Positions 1 to 9,291 of a stretch of DNA of 64,000 nt are shown piece by piece. A program made the translations under genes and the position numbers. Numbering within the stretch: the stretch's first letter is position 1; every line of letters begins with the position of its first letter. The DNA is from Bacteroidia bacterium. Lineage in GTDB: Bacteria; Bacteroidota; Bacteroidia; Flavobacteriales; Flavobacteriaceae. Below the pieces are notes generated by a model. It ran no database searches. It saw nothing but the letters and a program-made list of their open reading frames with translations, and was not told the origin of the DNA. Location of the stretch: the NCBI GenBank assembly GCA_030427735.1, contig JAUIBP010000004.1:248001-312000 (forward strand), given 5' to 3'.

Positions 1-1
1 A

Positions 2-493
2 AAGCAAGGCGATATTTTCGATATGGTGTACGCTTCGCATCCGTTCGATGTTGTTGGTTACGATGGTTATAACTATCCGTACGCTTTTTCAATTCACGAT
101 TTCGAACCTATTACTGGCCGTATTCATCAACCGCCACCAGTGCATCAAACCTTCGAGACCGATGCTTTTGTGGTGTGTAGTTTTGTGCCAAGATTGTACG
201 ATTATCACCCACAGAGTATTCCTGCGCCATACAATCACAGTAATATAGATAGCGATGAGGTGCTGTATTATGTAGATGGCGATTTTATGAGTCGTAACGA
301 TATTGCTGCAGGACATATTTCGTTGCATCCGGCAGGGATTCCGCATGGTCCACATCCTGGTGCGGTAGAACGCAGCATAGGTCAGGTTAAAACCGATGAG
401 TTGGCTGTAATGGTCGATACGTTTAAGCCTTTGCAAGTTACCGAAGAAGCTATGAAAATTGCAGACGAAGATTATTATAAATCTTGGTTGTAA
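2..493 (+). CDS. hmgA: Homogentisate 1,2-dioxygenase, C-terminal part (cut by window edge)
   Basis: This enzyme opens the aromatic ring of homogentisate to maleylacetoacetate in tyrosine/phenylalanine breakdown, in the cytoplasm. The frame is open from the first bases of the window, so the start lies upstream and only about 163 residues are seen. The visible part carries the cupin-like end of the family: HPFDVVGYDG, then PYNHSNIDSDE with a His and acidic cluster at the expected iron site, and HPAGIPHGPHPGA with the last iron-binding His. It is followed by 4-hydroxyphenylpyruvate dioxygenase, the preceding step of the same pathway, which supports the call. No terminator is visible before that next gene, so co-transcription is likely. 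Confidence 0.95.
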   Translation, partial: KQGDIFDMVYASHPFDVVGYDGYNYPYAFSIHDFEPITGRIHQPPPVHQTFETDAFVVCSFVPRLYDYHPQSIPAPYNHSNIDSDEVLYYVDGDFMSRNDIAAGHISLHPAGIPHGPHPGAVERSIGQVKTDELAVMVDTFKPLQVTEEAMKIADEDYYKSWL

Positions 494-629
494 TAGTTTA
501 GTTAGTAACTTTTATAGAAAAATAAATCAATTAGATTTTTTGTTAAAAGATGGCCTCAAAAATCATCTTAATAGTTATAAAATAAGTTAGAAGGCTACGG
601 TCTTCTACAATTCAACATTAAATAAAATC

Positions 630-1790
630 ATGAGTAAAGAAATAAAATCAGTAAACTACGGTTTAGAAAAAATATTTGAAGGTGCAGAAGATTTTTTACC
701 GTTATTAGGTACAGACTATGTCGAATTTTACGTAGGTAATGCTAAGCAAGCAGCGCATTTTTACAAAACGGCATTTGGTTTTCAATCATATGCCTACAAA
801 GGGTTGGAAACGGGAAGTCGAGACACAGTATCTTATGTATTAAAACAGGATAAAATTAAATTGGTGTTAACTACGCCTTTAAATTCTAAACACCCAATAA
901 ACGACCATATTGTTAAACATGGCGATGGGGTTAAGGTGGTAGCGCTATGGGTAGAAGATGCTAGAAGTGCTTATGAAGAAACTACAAAACGAGGTGCAAA
1001 ATCGTATATGGAGCCTACGGTAGAGAAGGATGAATTTGGCGAAGTGGTTCGTGCAGGAATTTATACGTATGGAGAGACCGTACATATGTTTGTGGAGCGT
1101 AAGCATTACGAAGGAGTATTTATGCCAGGATTTGTAAAATGGGAATCCGATTATAACCCAGCGCCAACTGGTTTAAAATATATCGATCACATGGTTGGAA
1201 ATGTAGGTTGGGGCGAGATGAATACTTGGGTAAAATGGTACGAAGATGTTATGGGCTTTGTAAACTTTTTGTCGTTTGATGATAAACAAATCCATACCGA
1301 GTATTCTGCTTTAATGAGTAAAGTTATGAGTAACGGTAATGGAAGAATTAAATTCCCGATTAACGAGCCTGCCGAAGGTAAAAAACGTTCGCAAATTGAA
1401 GAATATCTCGATTTTTATGAAGGGTCAGGAGTGCAACATATTGCAGTGGCGACAGATGATATTATAAAAACCGTATCCGATTTACGTTCTCGTGGCGTCG
1501 AGTTTTTATCGATTCCGCCAGAAGAATATTATAGAGCAGTACCTGGCCGATTAGAAACGTTTAGTCACGAATTACGCGAAGATATAGAAACCTTAAAACG
1601 TTTAGGGATTATGATTGATGCCGACGAAGAAGGGTATTTGCTTCAAATATTCACAAAACCTGTAGAAGATAGACCAACATTGTTCTTCGAAATTATCCAA
1701 CGTATGGGCGCTAGAGGTTTTGGTGCAGGTAATTTTAAAGCGCTTTTCGAGTCTATAGAGCGTGAACAAGAAAAACGCGGTACGCTTTAA
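630..1790 (+). CDS. hppD: 4-hydroxyphenylpyruvate dioxygenase
   Basis: The enzyme converts 4-hydroxyphenylpyruvate to homogentisate, using iron(II) and oxygen. The 386-residue length matches bacterial and eukaryotic HPPD. Two vicinal-oxygen-chelate domains are visible, and the iron triad can be placed at His187 (YIDHMVGNV), His270 (VQHIAVATDDI) and Glu354 (LFFEIIQRMG). The C-terminal gate helix is present (GFGAGNFKALFESIEREQ). It lies 136 bases after hmgA and ends at a strong terminator, so hmgA-hppD look like one tyrosine-catabolism unit. Confidence 0.97.
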   Translation: MSKEIKSVNYGLEKIFEGAEDFLPLLGTDYVEFYVGNAKQAAHFYKTAFGFQSYAYKGLETGSRDTVSYVLKQDKIKLVLTTPLNSKHPINDHIVKHGDGVKVVALWVEDARSAYEETTKRGAKSYMEPTVEKDEFGEVVRAGIYTYGETVHMFVERKHYEGVFMPGFVKWESDYNPAPTGLKYIDHMVGNVGWGEMNTWVKWYEDVMGFVNFLSFDDKQIHTEYSALMSKVMSNGNGRIKFPINEPAEGKKRSQIEEYLDFYEGSGVQHIAVATDDIIKTVSDLRSRGVEFLSIPPEEYYRAVPGRLETFSHELREDIETLKRLGIMIDADEEGYLLQIFTKPVEDRPTLFFEIIQRMGARGFGAGNFKALFESIEREQEKRGTL

Positions 1791-1814
1791 CATAAATTTA
1801 AGACTGTAAAAAAC

Positions 1815-1849
1815 AAAACTCCATCATTAATTTTGATGGAGTTTTTTTC
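1815..1849 (+). terminator. Rho-independent terminator after hppD
   Basis: An inverted repeat (AAAACTCCATCA ... TTGATGGAGTTTT) with a short loop is followed by a run of T. It closes the hmgA-hppD transcript. Confidence 0.9.
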
Positions 1850-1934
1850 TTTTAATACATTTGGAATAGTAATTGTAATTATCGAAAACAAAAACCACAA
1901 AAGGTTTGTTATTAATTACAAGACGCCATAGTTT

Positions 1935-2720
1935 ATGAAACAACCGTTTATCATTTTTTTAATCGTTTTAAATTGTAGTTTTTATGCTGTGGCACAAAAC
2001 GATAGCGCGTTTCAAGATGGCGAGTGGTTTAAGTTCGAAATGAGTTATAGCGGATTTTTAAAAGCAGGTAACGCTACTTTAGAAGTAAAAAGTGAAGCTT
2101 ATAAAGGGAATCCGGTATATCATATTGTTGGAAAAGGCTGGACTACTGGTGCAATAAAATGGTTTTTTAAAGTAGAAGATTTATACGAAACCTATATTGA
2201 TAAAACGACATACTTACCTTACAAATTTGTGAGGAAAATAGATGAAGGCGGCCATACTAAAAACATTCAAATAGAGTTTGATAATAAGCAGAACAAAGCA
2301 TTTGTTCACGATAAAAAAAACAATAAGCAAAATACTTTCGATACTAAACCAGACGTGCAAGATATGGTGTCTACGTTTTATTATTTGCGTAATAAAATGG
2401 ATGTAAGTGGTTTAAAGGTTGGGGATGAAGTACATGTAAATATGTTTTTTGATGAAGAGAACTATGCCTTTAAATTGAAATATTTGGGAACAGAAGTTAT
2501 AGATACTAATTTTGGATATATTTCTGCCTTAAAATTCAGACCCTATGTAATGGCAGGACGTGTGTTTAAAGAAGAAGAAAGCTTAACGCTTTGGGTTTCT
2601 AACGATAAAAATAAAATGCCTTTACGTGTAAAAGCAGATTTGGCAGTTGGGTCGTTAAGGGCCGATTTAGAGTCTTTTAAAGGTTTAAAACACCCTTTTA
2701 AAATAATTGTAGACAAGTAA
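1935..2720 (+). CDS. DUF3108 domain-containing secreted protein
   Basis: The 261-residue protein begins with a Sec signal peptide (MKQPFIIFLIVLNCSFYAVAQ) and the body fits the DUF3108 family: GEWFKFEMSYSGFLKAGNATL near the N-terminus, TYLPYKFVRKIDEGGH, and a late WVSNDKNKMPLRVKADLAVGS motif. DUF3108 proteins are predicted lipocalin-like beta proteins of the periplasm or outer membrane; no biochemical function is established that I can name. Its stop codon directly abuts the kynA start codon, so the two are translationally linked, although nothing in the sequence suggests a role in tryptophan breakdown. Confidence 0.85.
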   Translation: MKQPFIIFLIVLNCSFYAVAQNDSAFQDGEWFKFEMSYSGFLKAGNATLEVKSEAYKGNPVYHIVGKGWTTGAIKWFFKVEDLYETYIDKTTYLPYKFVRKIDEGGHTKNIQIEFDNKQNKAFVHDKKNNKQNTFDTKPDVQDMVSTFYYLRNKMDVSGLKVGDEVHVNMFFDEENYAFKLKYLGTEVIDTNFGYISALKFRPYVMAGRVFKEEESLTLWVSNDKNKMPLRVKADLAVGSLRADLESFKGLKHPFKIIVDK

Positions 2721-3644
2721 ATGAAATCCGATAAAAATATAGAACAGCAATTACAAGATAAATTCGATGCTATCGGCCAGGATCTCGATACCCATTTAAC
2801 AGGGTTGTTGCATGCAAAGCCCATTAATTATTGGGATTATATACAAACCGATGCCTTGTTAAGTTTACAAAACCAACGCTCCGTTTTGCCAGACGAGATG
2901 GTGTTTATCATGTATCATCAAATTAACGAATTGTTGTTTAAAATGATACTTTGGGAAATAGATCAGGTGGCTAAAAAAGACGATGTAGATGCTGCCTTTT
3001 TTTCGGAAAAACTCATGCGTATTAGTCGTTATTTCGATATGCTTACATCTTCGTTTAATATCATGAGAGATGGTATGGATGTCGAGCAGTATAATAAATT
3101 TAGAACAACGTTAACACCCGCCAGTGGTTTTCAGAGTGCCCAATATCGTAAAATAGAATTCGCATCTACAGAGCTTATCAATTTAATAGATAATAGGTTT
3201 CGCGAAACAATAGATAGAAACACGTCTTACGAACACGCATTCAATCATTTGTATTGGCAAGCTGCGGGAAAAGACTATAAAACAGGCAAAAAAAGCTATT
3301 TATTAACAGTTTTTGAAGACCGATACAAAGATGAATTTCTTAAATTTGCCGAATTCTATAACACGCATAATTTGTGGACCAAATTTAAAGCCTTGCCGCA
3401 GCATGTTAAAGAAAATCCTGTGTTGGTAAATGCCATGAGGCATTACGATTATACGGTAAACATTACCTGGGTAATGGCACATTACAACACAGCAAATCAT
3501 TATTTAAATATAGGAGGCGAAACCGCAGAAGCTACAGGAGGTAGCGAATGGGTTAAGTACATGCATCCAAAATATCAAAGACGAATATTTTTTCCAGATT
3601 TATGGACCGAAAAAGAATTAGCAGATTGGGGAAAAGATGTGTAA
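2721..3644 (+). CDS. kynA: Tryptophan 2,3-dioxygenase
   Basis: This haem enzyme opens the indole ring of L-tryptophan to N-formylkynurenine, the first step of the kynurenine pathway. The 307-residue protein has the family features: an N-terminal Tyr-His motif (FIMYHQINELLFKMILWE), RYFDMLTSSFNIMRDGM, SGFQSAQYRKIE for substrate carboxylate binding, and the C-terminal haem-His region (WVMAHYNTANHYLNIGG) followed by GGSEWVKYMHP. The start codon is immediately after the DUF3108 stop. Its last 43 bases overlap the start of the next gene in another frame. No other kynurenine-pathway gene is present in the window. Confidence 0.95.
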   Translation: MKSDKNIEQQLQDKFDAIGQDLDTHLTGLLHAKPINYWDYIQTDALLSLQNQRSVLPDEMVFIMYHQINELLFKMILWEIDQVAKKDDVDAAFFSEKLMRISRYFDMLTSSFNIMRDGMDVEQYNKFRTTLTPASGFQSAQYRKIEFASTELINLIDNRFRETIDRNTSYEHAFNHLYWQAAGKDYKTGKKSYLLTVFEDRYKDEFLKFAEFYNTHNLWTKFKALPQHVKENPVLVNAMRHYDYTVNITWVMAHYNTANHYLNIGGETAEATGGSEWVKYMHPKYQRRIFFPDLWTEKELADWGKDV

Positions 3645-4921
3645 TTAGCTGTGCCGCTTTATTAGCGCTTTTCAGTTGCAAAGATAAACCTCAAGTCAAC
3701 CAAAAAGTTGAAGAATTAGCAGTAGTAAAGGAAGATGCTCCAAAAGATGTTTACGAGTTTGGTTTTAATTTAAACGATTTTATTGTTAAGCGCGATACGG
3801 TTAAAAAGGGAGATAGTTTTGGCTTTATCTTAGAGCGCAACAATTTAGGGTATTCTAAAATATACCAAATAGCAGAAACCGCTAGAGATAGTTTCGATAT
3901 ACGAAAAATACAAATTGGCAAACCCTACACGTTGTTGTGCGCTAAAGATTCTTTAGAAACGCCGCAATGTTTCATTTATCAGCCAAATAAAGAGCAATAT
4001 GTAGTTGTAAATTTTAAAGATTCTATTCATGCATACACTAGCCGAAAGCCTATAAAATATGTAGAAAAGGAATATTCTGGAGTTATAAATAGTAATATTT
4101 CCCAGACTTTAGATGATGACGGACTCAGCTTAATCCTGGCTTATAAAATGTCAGATATTTATGCCTGGACCATAGATTTTACAAGACTGCAAAAGGGTGA
4201 CCGATTTAAAGTAATTTATACCGATAAATATATAGATGATACCATTTATGCCGGAATAGATAAAATTAAGGCTGCTTATTTCGAGCATAATACAGAGCCA
4301 TTTTATGCCTTCGAGTTCGAAACCGATTCGGTAAAAGGATTTACAGATTATTATAACGAAGAAGCCAAAACTCTGCGTCGTGCCTTTTTAAAAGCACCAG
4401 TAGAATACAAGCGCATATCGTCGCGATATAATTTAAACCGAAGAATTGCTCTATACGGCAATAAGGTAAGACCGCATAAAGGAACCGATTTTGCTGCAAA
4501 TATTGGTACACCAATTGTGGCCACAGCAAACGGAAAAGTTACAAAATCCAGCTATACTAGAGGTAATGGAAATTACGTTAAGATTAGACACAACAAAGTG
4601 TACGAAACGCAGTATTTACATATGCAAAAGCGCAAAGTAAAAGCGGGTGATTTTGTAAAACAAGGCGATGTAATTGGTTGGGTTGGAATGACAGGTAATA
4701 CCTCCGGGCCACACGTATGTTACAGGTTTTGGGTTAACGGAAAACAAGTAGATCCGTTTAAACAAAAATTACCAGCTGCAGAACCTATCTCAGATAGTTT
4801 AAAAGAAAAATATTTAGAATATATAAAACCAATTCGATTTCAGTTAGATGCTGTGCCTTTTAAAGGAGATTATCCAAAAGAAAATGTCGTTCAACAAGAT
4901 TTAATATCACAATCCTATTAA
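3602..4921 (+). CDS. M23-family metallopeptidase lipoprotein (LytM-type)
   Basis: The 439-residue protein starts with a positively charged n-region and a hydrophobic stretch ending in the lipobox LALFSC, so it is probably a lipoprotein. A middle region resembles the double-psi or LysM-like parts of flavobacterial peptidoglycan hydrolases, and the LytM domain lies at about residues 285-395: RPHKGTDFAANIGTP supplies the first His and Asp ligands and the YLHMQKRKV His the catalytic base. The usual HxH motif reads GPHVCYRF, so Cys replaces the second His. Predicted role: cutting or remodelling peptidoglycan cross-links. The ATG at 3602 overlaps kynA by 43 bases; it is the only start that gives a full signal peptide apart from a TTG at 3626. 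Confidence 0.85.
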   Translation: MDRKRISRLGKRCVISCAALLALFSCKDKPQVNQKVEELAVVKEDAPKDVYEFGFNLNDFIVKRDTVKKGDSFGFILERNNLGYSKIYQIAETARDSFDIRKIQIGKPYTLLCAKDSLETPQCFIYQPNKEQYVVVNFKDSIHAYTSRKPIKYVEKEYSGVINSNISQTLDDDGLSLILAYKMSDIYAWTIDFTRLQKGDRFKVIYTDKYIDDTIYAGIDKIKAAYFEHNTEPFYAFEFETDSVKGFTDYYNEEAKTLRRAFLKAPVEYKRISSRYNLNRRIALYGNKVRPHKGTDFAANIGTPIVATANGKVTKSSYTRGNGNYVKIRHNKVYETQYLHMQKRKVKAGDFVKQGDVIGWVGMTGNTSGPHVCYRFWVNGKQVDPFKQKLPAAEPISDSLKEKYLEYIKPIRFQLDAVPFKGDYPKENVVQQDLISQSY

Positions 4922-4924
4922 TTT

Positions 4925-6571
4925 ATGGCCTTACCAACAATCAACCCAACAACAACACAAGCCTGGAAACAACTTCAAAATCATTTTGAAGCAGTTAAAG
5001 ATTTACAAATGAAAAATTTATTTGCTCAAGACAGTAAACGAGCAGATAAAAACACCATTGTTTGGGAAGATTTCTATGTGGATTTTTCTAAAAACAGAAC
5101 GACAGACGATACTATGAAATATCTGCTTCAATTAGCCGATGAGGTTAAGTTAGAAGCAGCAATAAAAAGCTATTTTTCGGGCGATATTATTAACCAAACT
5201 GAAGGTAGAGCGGTGTTACATACGGCATTGCGAGCTCCAAAAACGGCCGAAGTTTTTGTAGATGGCGAGAATGTTATGCCCGAAGTATATCGTGTAAAAT
5301 CTAAAATTGAAGCGTTTACCAATCAGGTGGTTAATGGCGAATTAAAAGGATATACAGGAAAAGCGTTTACAGATGTTGTAAATATCGGTATTGGTGGGTC
5401 CGATCTTGGCCCTGCTATGGTTGTAGATGCATTACAGTATTACAAAAACAATTTAACCACACATTTTGTAAGTAATGTAGATGGCGATCATGTTAACGAG
5501 GTTATTAAAAAATTAAATCCGGAAACAACCTTATTTGTTGTGGTTTCTAAAACATTTACCACACAAGAAACACTGTCTAATGCCAATACCTTACGTACTT
5601 GGTTTTTGGGTCATGCCAACCAAGATGCTGTTGCTAAACATTTTGTAGCCGTGTCTACAAATATAGAAAAGGTTAAGGCATTTGGTATTGAAGAAAACAA
5701 TATATTCCCAATGTGGGATTGGGTTGGCGGCCGATTTTCGCTTTGGAGTGCTGTAGGTTTAACTATAAGCTTGGCTGTAGGTTACAAGAATTTTGAAAGT
5801 TTGTTAGATGGCGCCCATGCCATGGACGAGCATTTTAAAACAACCGATTTTGAACATAACATTCCAGTGGTTTTAGCACTTTTAAGTGTGTGGTATAACA
5901 ACTTTTTTAATGCCGAAAGTGAAGCGATTATAGGTTACAGCCAGTATTTAACACAATTTGCTACGTATTTACAACAAGGCATTATGGAAAGTAATGGTAA
6001 AAGCGTAGACAGAAATGGAGATCGTGTAAACTACCAAACGGGTACCATAATTTGGGGCGAACCAGGAACGAATTCTCAGCATGCGTTCTTTCAGTTAATA
6101 CATCAAGGTACTAAATTAATTCCTGCGGATTTTATTGGTTTTACCGAAGCCTTACATGGCAACACAGACCATCAAGATAAATTAATGTCTAACTTTTTAG
6201 CGCAGACCGAGGCGCTTTTAAATGGGAAGACTAAAGATGAAGTTTTAGACGAGTTCGCTGCACAAAATGTCTCTGAAGCCGATCAAAAACAATTGCTGCC
6301 TTTTAAAATATTTGAAGGTAATAAGCCTACAAATACCATTTTTATTAAAAAGCTTACGCCTGCTAGCTTAGGTAAATTAATAGCTATGTACGAGCATAAA
6401 ATTTTTGTTCAAGGTATTATTTGGAATATTTTTAGTTACGATCAGTTTGGAGTAGAATTAGGAAAGCAATTAGCCAATAAAATTTTAAAAGAATTCGACG
6501 GAAGCGAAAATTATAAACATGATAATTCAACTCTTAATCTTTTAAATTTTTATAAAAAATCGAGAGGATAA
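4925..6571 (+). CDS. pgi: Glucose-6-phosphate isomerase
   Basis: Interconverts glucose 6-phosphate and fructose 6-phosphate in glycolysis and gluconeogenesis. The 548-residue length and all family signatures are present: [14 protein letters not shown] for phosphate binding, [13 protein letters not shown], the catalytic Glu in [30 protein letters not shown], and the C-terminal [13 protein letters not shown] with the active-site Lys. It begins four bases after the M23 stop, so it probably belongs to the same transcript as kynA and the M23 lipoprotein. No clear terminator follows it. Confidence 0.98.
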   Translation: MALPTINPTTTQAWKQLQNHFEAVKDLQMKNLFAQDSKRADKNTIVWEDFYVDFSKNRTTDDTMKYLLQLADEVKLEAAIKSYFSGDIINQTEGRAVLHTALRAPKTAEVFVDGENVMPEVYRVKSKIEAFTNQVVNGELKGYTGKAFTDVVNIGIGGSDLGPAMVVDALQYYKNNLTTHFVSNVDGDHVNEVIKKLNPETTLFVVVSKTFTTQETLSNANTLRTWFLGHANQDAVAKHFVAVSTNIEKVKAFGIEENNIFPMWDWVGGRFSLWSAVGLTISLAVGYKNFESLLDGAHAMDEHFKTTDFEHNIPVVLALLSVWYNNFFNAESEAIIGYSQYLTQFATYLQQGIMESNGKSVDRNGDRVNYQTGTIIWGEPGTNSQHAFFQLIHQGTKLIPADFIGFTEALHGNTDHQDKLMSNFLAQTEALLNGKTKDEVLDEFAAQNVSEADQKQLLPFKIFEGNKPTNTIFIKKLTPASLGKLIAMYEHKIFVQGIIWNIFSYDQFGVELGKQLANKILKEFDGSENYKHDNSTLNLLNFYKKSRG

Positions 6572-6645
6572 AAATCAATACTATAATTCTTTTCATAAAA
6601 TAGCTTCATTTTTTTTATTGTTCAGATTATGAGTATCTTGTCAAG

Positions 6646-6699
6646 TGTTAATTTCTTAACATTCGCATAATAATCATAACCTTTTTACGAGTATTTTTG
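6646..6699 (+). promoter_or_regulatory. Promoter and operator region of TBDR1
   Basis: A TAnnTTTG-type -7 box (TATTTTTG, 6692-6699) lies 31 bases before the TBDR1 start. Just upstream are a perfect inverted repeat TGTTAA-TTTC-TTAACA (6646-6661) and an AT-rich block (6656-6681) that resembles a block upstream of the phytase operon. There is no good -33 TTTG at the expected spacing, which suggests an activator-dependent promoter. Function inferred from position only. Confidence 0.55.
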
Positions 6700-6730
6700 C
6701 AAACGTAAAATCAAACAACAATTAATTAAA

Positions 6731-9280
6731 ATGAAGAACATTACTCAAAACGTATTCTTTGCATTAATTATGGTGTGTAGTACCATAACTTTTGCTCAAA
6801 GTATTGTTACAGGAACAACACTAGATCCTGAATCCAACATGCCGCTTCCAGGGGTAAATGTTGTAGAAAAGGGAACTACAAATGGTGTTTCTACAGATTT
6901 CGATGGTAAGTTTACCTTACAAACTAAAACAGCCGATGCTGTAATTGTAATCTCTTACATTGGGTATTTATCCAAAGAAATTACTATTTCTGGCGATACA
7001 GATTTAGGACAAATCATTTTACAACCAAGCGAATTTGGTTTAGATGAAGTTCAAATTATCGCCTCTGTTGCTGTAGACAGAAAAACTCCAGTAGCTGTTT
7101 CTACGGTTCGTGCCGACGAAATTGAGTTAAAATTAGGAACTCAAGAATTTCCTGAAGTATTAAAATCTACACCTGGGGTTTACGCAACTAAATCTGGAGG
7201 TGGATTTGGTGACGGTCGTATTAACTTAAGAGGATTCGAGTCAGACAACGTTGCCGTTTTAATTAATGGTGTGCCAGTAAACGATATGGAAAACGGTCGT
7301 GTATACTGGAGTAACTGGGCTGGTTTAAGCGATGTTACCAGCTCTATGCAGGTACAACGTGGTTTAGGTGCTGCAAAAGTTGCTGTGCCATCTATTGGAG
7401 GTACTATTAACATTATCTCTAAAACTACAGATATTGAAGCTGGCGGAAGTGTAGGTGCTTCAGTAGCAAACGACGGCTATTTAAAATATGGAGCTACCTA
7501 TTCTACAGGTTTAATGGAAAATGGTTTTGCTGCTACAGTATCGGCTTCTAAAACCACTGGAGATGGTTATGTAGACGGTACCGAGTTCGATGCCGTATCG
7601 TATTTCGTTAATGTTTCTAAGGAAATTGGCGACGATCATAAATTAGCATTCACAGCATTTGGTGCTAAGCAACGTCATGGTCAGAGACAAAACAGACAAT
7701 TAATTTCTACTTATAGAGCAAGCGAGCGTGGTAAGCGTTTTAATGCCGATTGGGGATATAAAAACGGACAAGTAACGCATCAAGAAGATAACTTTTACCA
7801 CAAACCTCAAATCTCTTTAAACCATTATTGGGATATATCAGACAATACTAAATTATCTACAGCGGTATACGCGTCCTTCGGTTCTGGAGGAGGTGGTGGT
7901 TACCACGGTGCAAATAAATTTGGTTTAGGCGAAAATGGCGTAAGCGAATATAGAGATGGGTTATATGGCCCTATAGATTTCGATAAAATTGTAGACGAAA
8001 ATGAAGCACGTGGAGCTAACGGTTCTGAAACTATTTTAAGAGCGTCTCGTAACGACCATAACTGGTATGGCTTATTATCTACTTTACATACCGAGTTATC
8101 AGAAAACTTAGTACTTATTGGTGGTATCGATTTAAGAAACTATAAAGGTATTCACTTTACAGAGTTAACTGATTTATTAGGTGGACGTTATTACGCCGAT
8201 GATGCAGATGTAAACAATCCTAACGGAACTTATCAAGTAGGCGATAAATATTCGTATTATAATGATGGTTTAGTAGGTTGGTTAGGTGCATTTGGCCAAA
8301 TAGAGTATTCGTTAGATGCCCTTTCTGTTTTTGCCAATGTTGCTGCTTCAAACACATCGTATAAGCGTATAGATTATTTTAATTATTTAGATAGCGATCC
8401 AGAACAAAAAACAGATTGGTATAACTTCTTTGGTTACAGTGCCAAAGGGGGAGCTAACTTCAATATTACAGATAATCACAATGTGTTTGCTAACATTGGT
8501 TATTTCGAGAAAGCACCAGGTTTTGATGCTGTATTCTTAAACTTCGATAACTCGCATATTAATGCCGATGCCGAAAATCAGAAGATATTTAGTGTAGAAG
8601 TTGGTTATGGTTTCCGTTCAGAAAAATTTTCAGCTAACGTTAACCTTTACAGAACCCAATGGAAAGACAGAACCGAAACTTATAACTTCCAACAACCAGA
8701 CGGTACAAACTCTACAGCAAATATTTTAGGGGTAAATGCTTTACACCAAGGTATAGAATTAGATTTTGTATACAGACCAGTAGAAACGTTAAAGCTTACC
8801 GGTATGGCGTCTTTTGGCGATTGGAGATGGGATAACAATGTATTAGGTGTAGAAATCTACGATCAAGACCAAGAGTTAATAGAAACTGTAGATTTATATA
8901 TTGAAGACTTGCATGTTGGTGATGCAGCACAAACAACATTAGCCTTAGGTTTAGATTACGAAATTATGGCAAGAACCAATATTTTATTAGATTACAACTA
9001 TTACGATAGATTGTATGCCGATTTCGATCCTAGCGACAGAGGTACAGAAGGTGCTCCAGACGCATGGGAATTACCTGCTTACGGTTTATTTGATGCGGCC
9101 ATCAGACATAAATTCGATTTTGGCCCTTTTGAAGCAGAATTAACAGGACGTATGAATAACGTATTTAATACAGAATACGTAGCAGAAGCTTTAGACGGAA
9201 CAGGTTCTGTGTCTTCAACAGCTTTAGTGTATTATGGTTTTGGTAGAACTTTTAGTATTGGTGCCAAGCTTAACTTTTAA
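6731..9280 (+). CDS. TonB-dependent receptor (TBDR1), nuclease-linked module
   Basis: An 849-residue outer-membrane active transporter. In order: signal peptide ending TFAQ (about residue 23), a carboxypeptidase-regulatory-like domain (GTTLDPESNMPLPGVNVVEK, about 25-110), a plug (STPGVYATKSGGG, RGFESDNVAVLINGVPVND, about 120-235), then a beta-barrel ending in an aromatic-terminated strand (GRTFSIGAKLNF). It lacks an obvious SusC-length barrel, so it is a plain TBDR rather than a glycan SusC. It is followed 11 bases later by a lipoprotein and then, nearby, an EEP enzyme. The set is paralogous to the 12.7-17.8 kb set: both receptors share the LLGG(R/I)YY barrel segment. Substrate is not shown; nucleic acid or phosphoester debris is an inference from neighbours. 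Confidence 0.9.
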   Translation: MKNITQNVFFALIMVCSTITFAQSIVTGTTLDPESNMPLPGVNVVEKGTTNGVSTDFDGKFTLQTKTADAVIVISYIGYLSKEITISGDTDLGQIILQPSEFGLDEVQIIASVAVDRKTPVAVSTVRADEIELKLGTQEFPEVLKSTPGVYATKSGGGFGDGRINLRGFESDNVAVLINGVPVNDMENGRVYWSNWAGLSDVTSSMQVQRGLGAAKVAVPSIGGTINIISKTTDIEAGGSVGASVANDGYLKYGATYSTGLMENGFAATVSASKTTGDGYVDGTEFDAVSYFVNVSKEIGDDHKLAFTAFGAKQRHGQRQNRQLISTYRASERGKRFNADWGYKNGQVTHQEDNFYHKPQISLNHYWDISDNTKLSTAVYASFGSGGGGGYHGANKFGLGENGVSEYRDGLYGPIDFDKIVDENEARGANGSETILRASRNDHNWYGLLSTLHTELSENLVLIGGIDLRNYKGIHFTELTDLLGGRYYADDADVNNPNGTYQVGDKYSYYNDGLVGWLGAFGQIEYSLDALSVFANVAASNTSYKRIDYFNYLDSDPEQKTDWYNFFGYSAKGGANFNITDNHNVFANIGYFEKAPGFDAVFLNFDNSHINADAENQKIFSVEVGYGFRSEKFSANVNLYRTQWKDRTETYNFQQPDGTNSTANILGVNALHQGIELDFVYRPVETLKLTGMASFGDWRWDNNVLGVEIYDQDQELIETVDLYIEDLHVGDAAQTTLALGLDYEIMARTNILLDYNYYDRLYADFDPSDRGTEGAPDAWELPAYGLFDAAIRHKFDFGPFEAELTGRMNNVFNTEYVAEALDGTGSVSSTALVYYGFGRTFSIGAKLNF

Positions 9281-9291
9281 AAAATTGTAAG

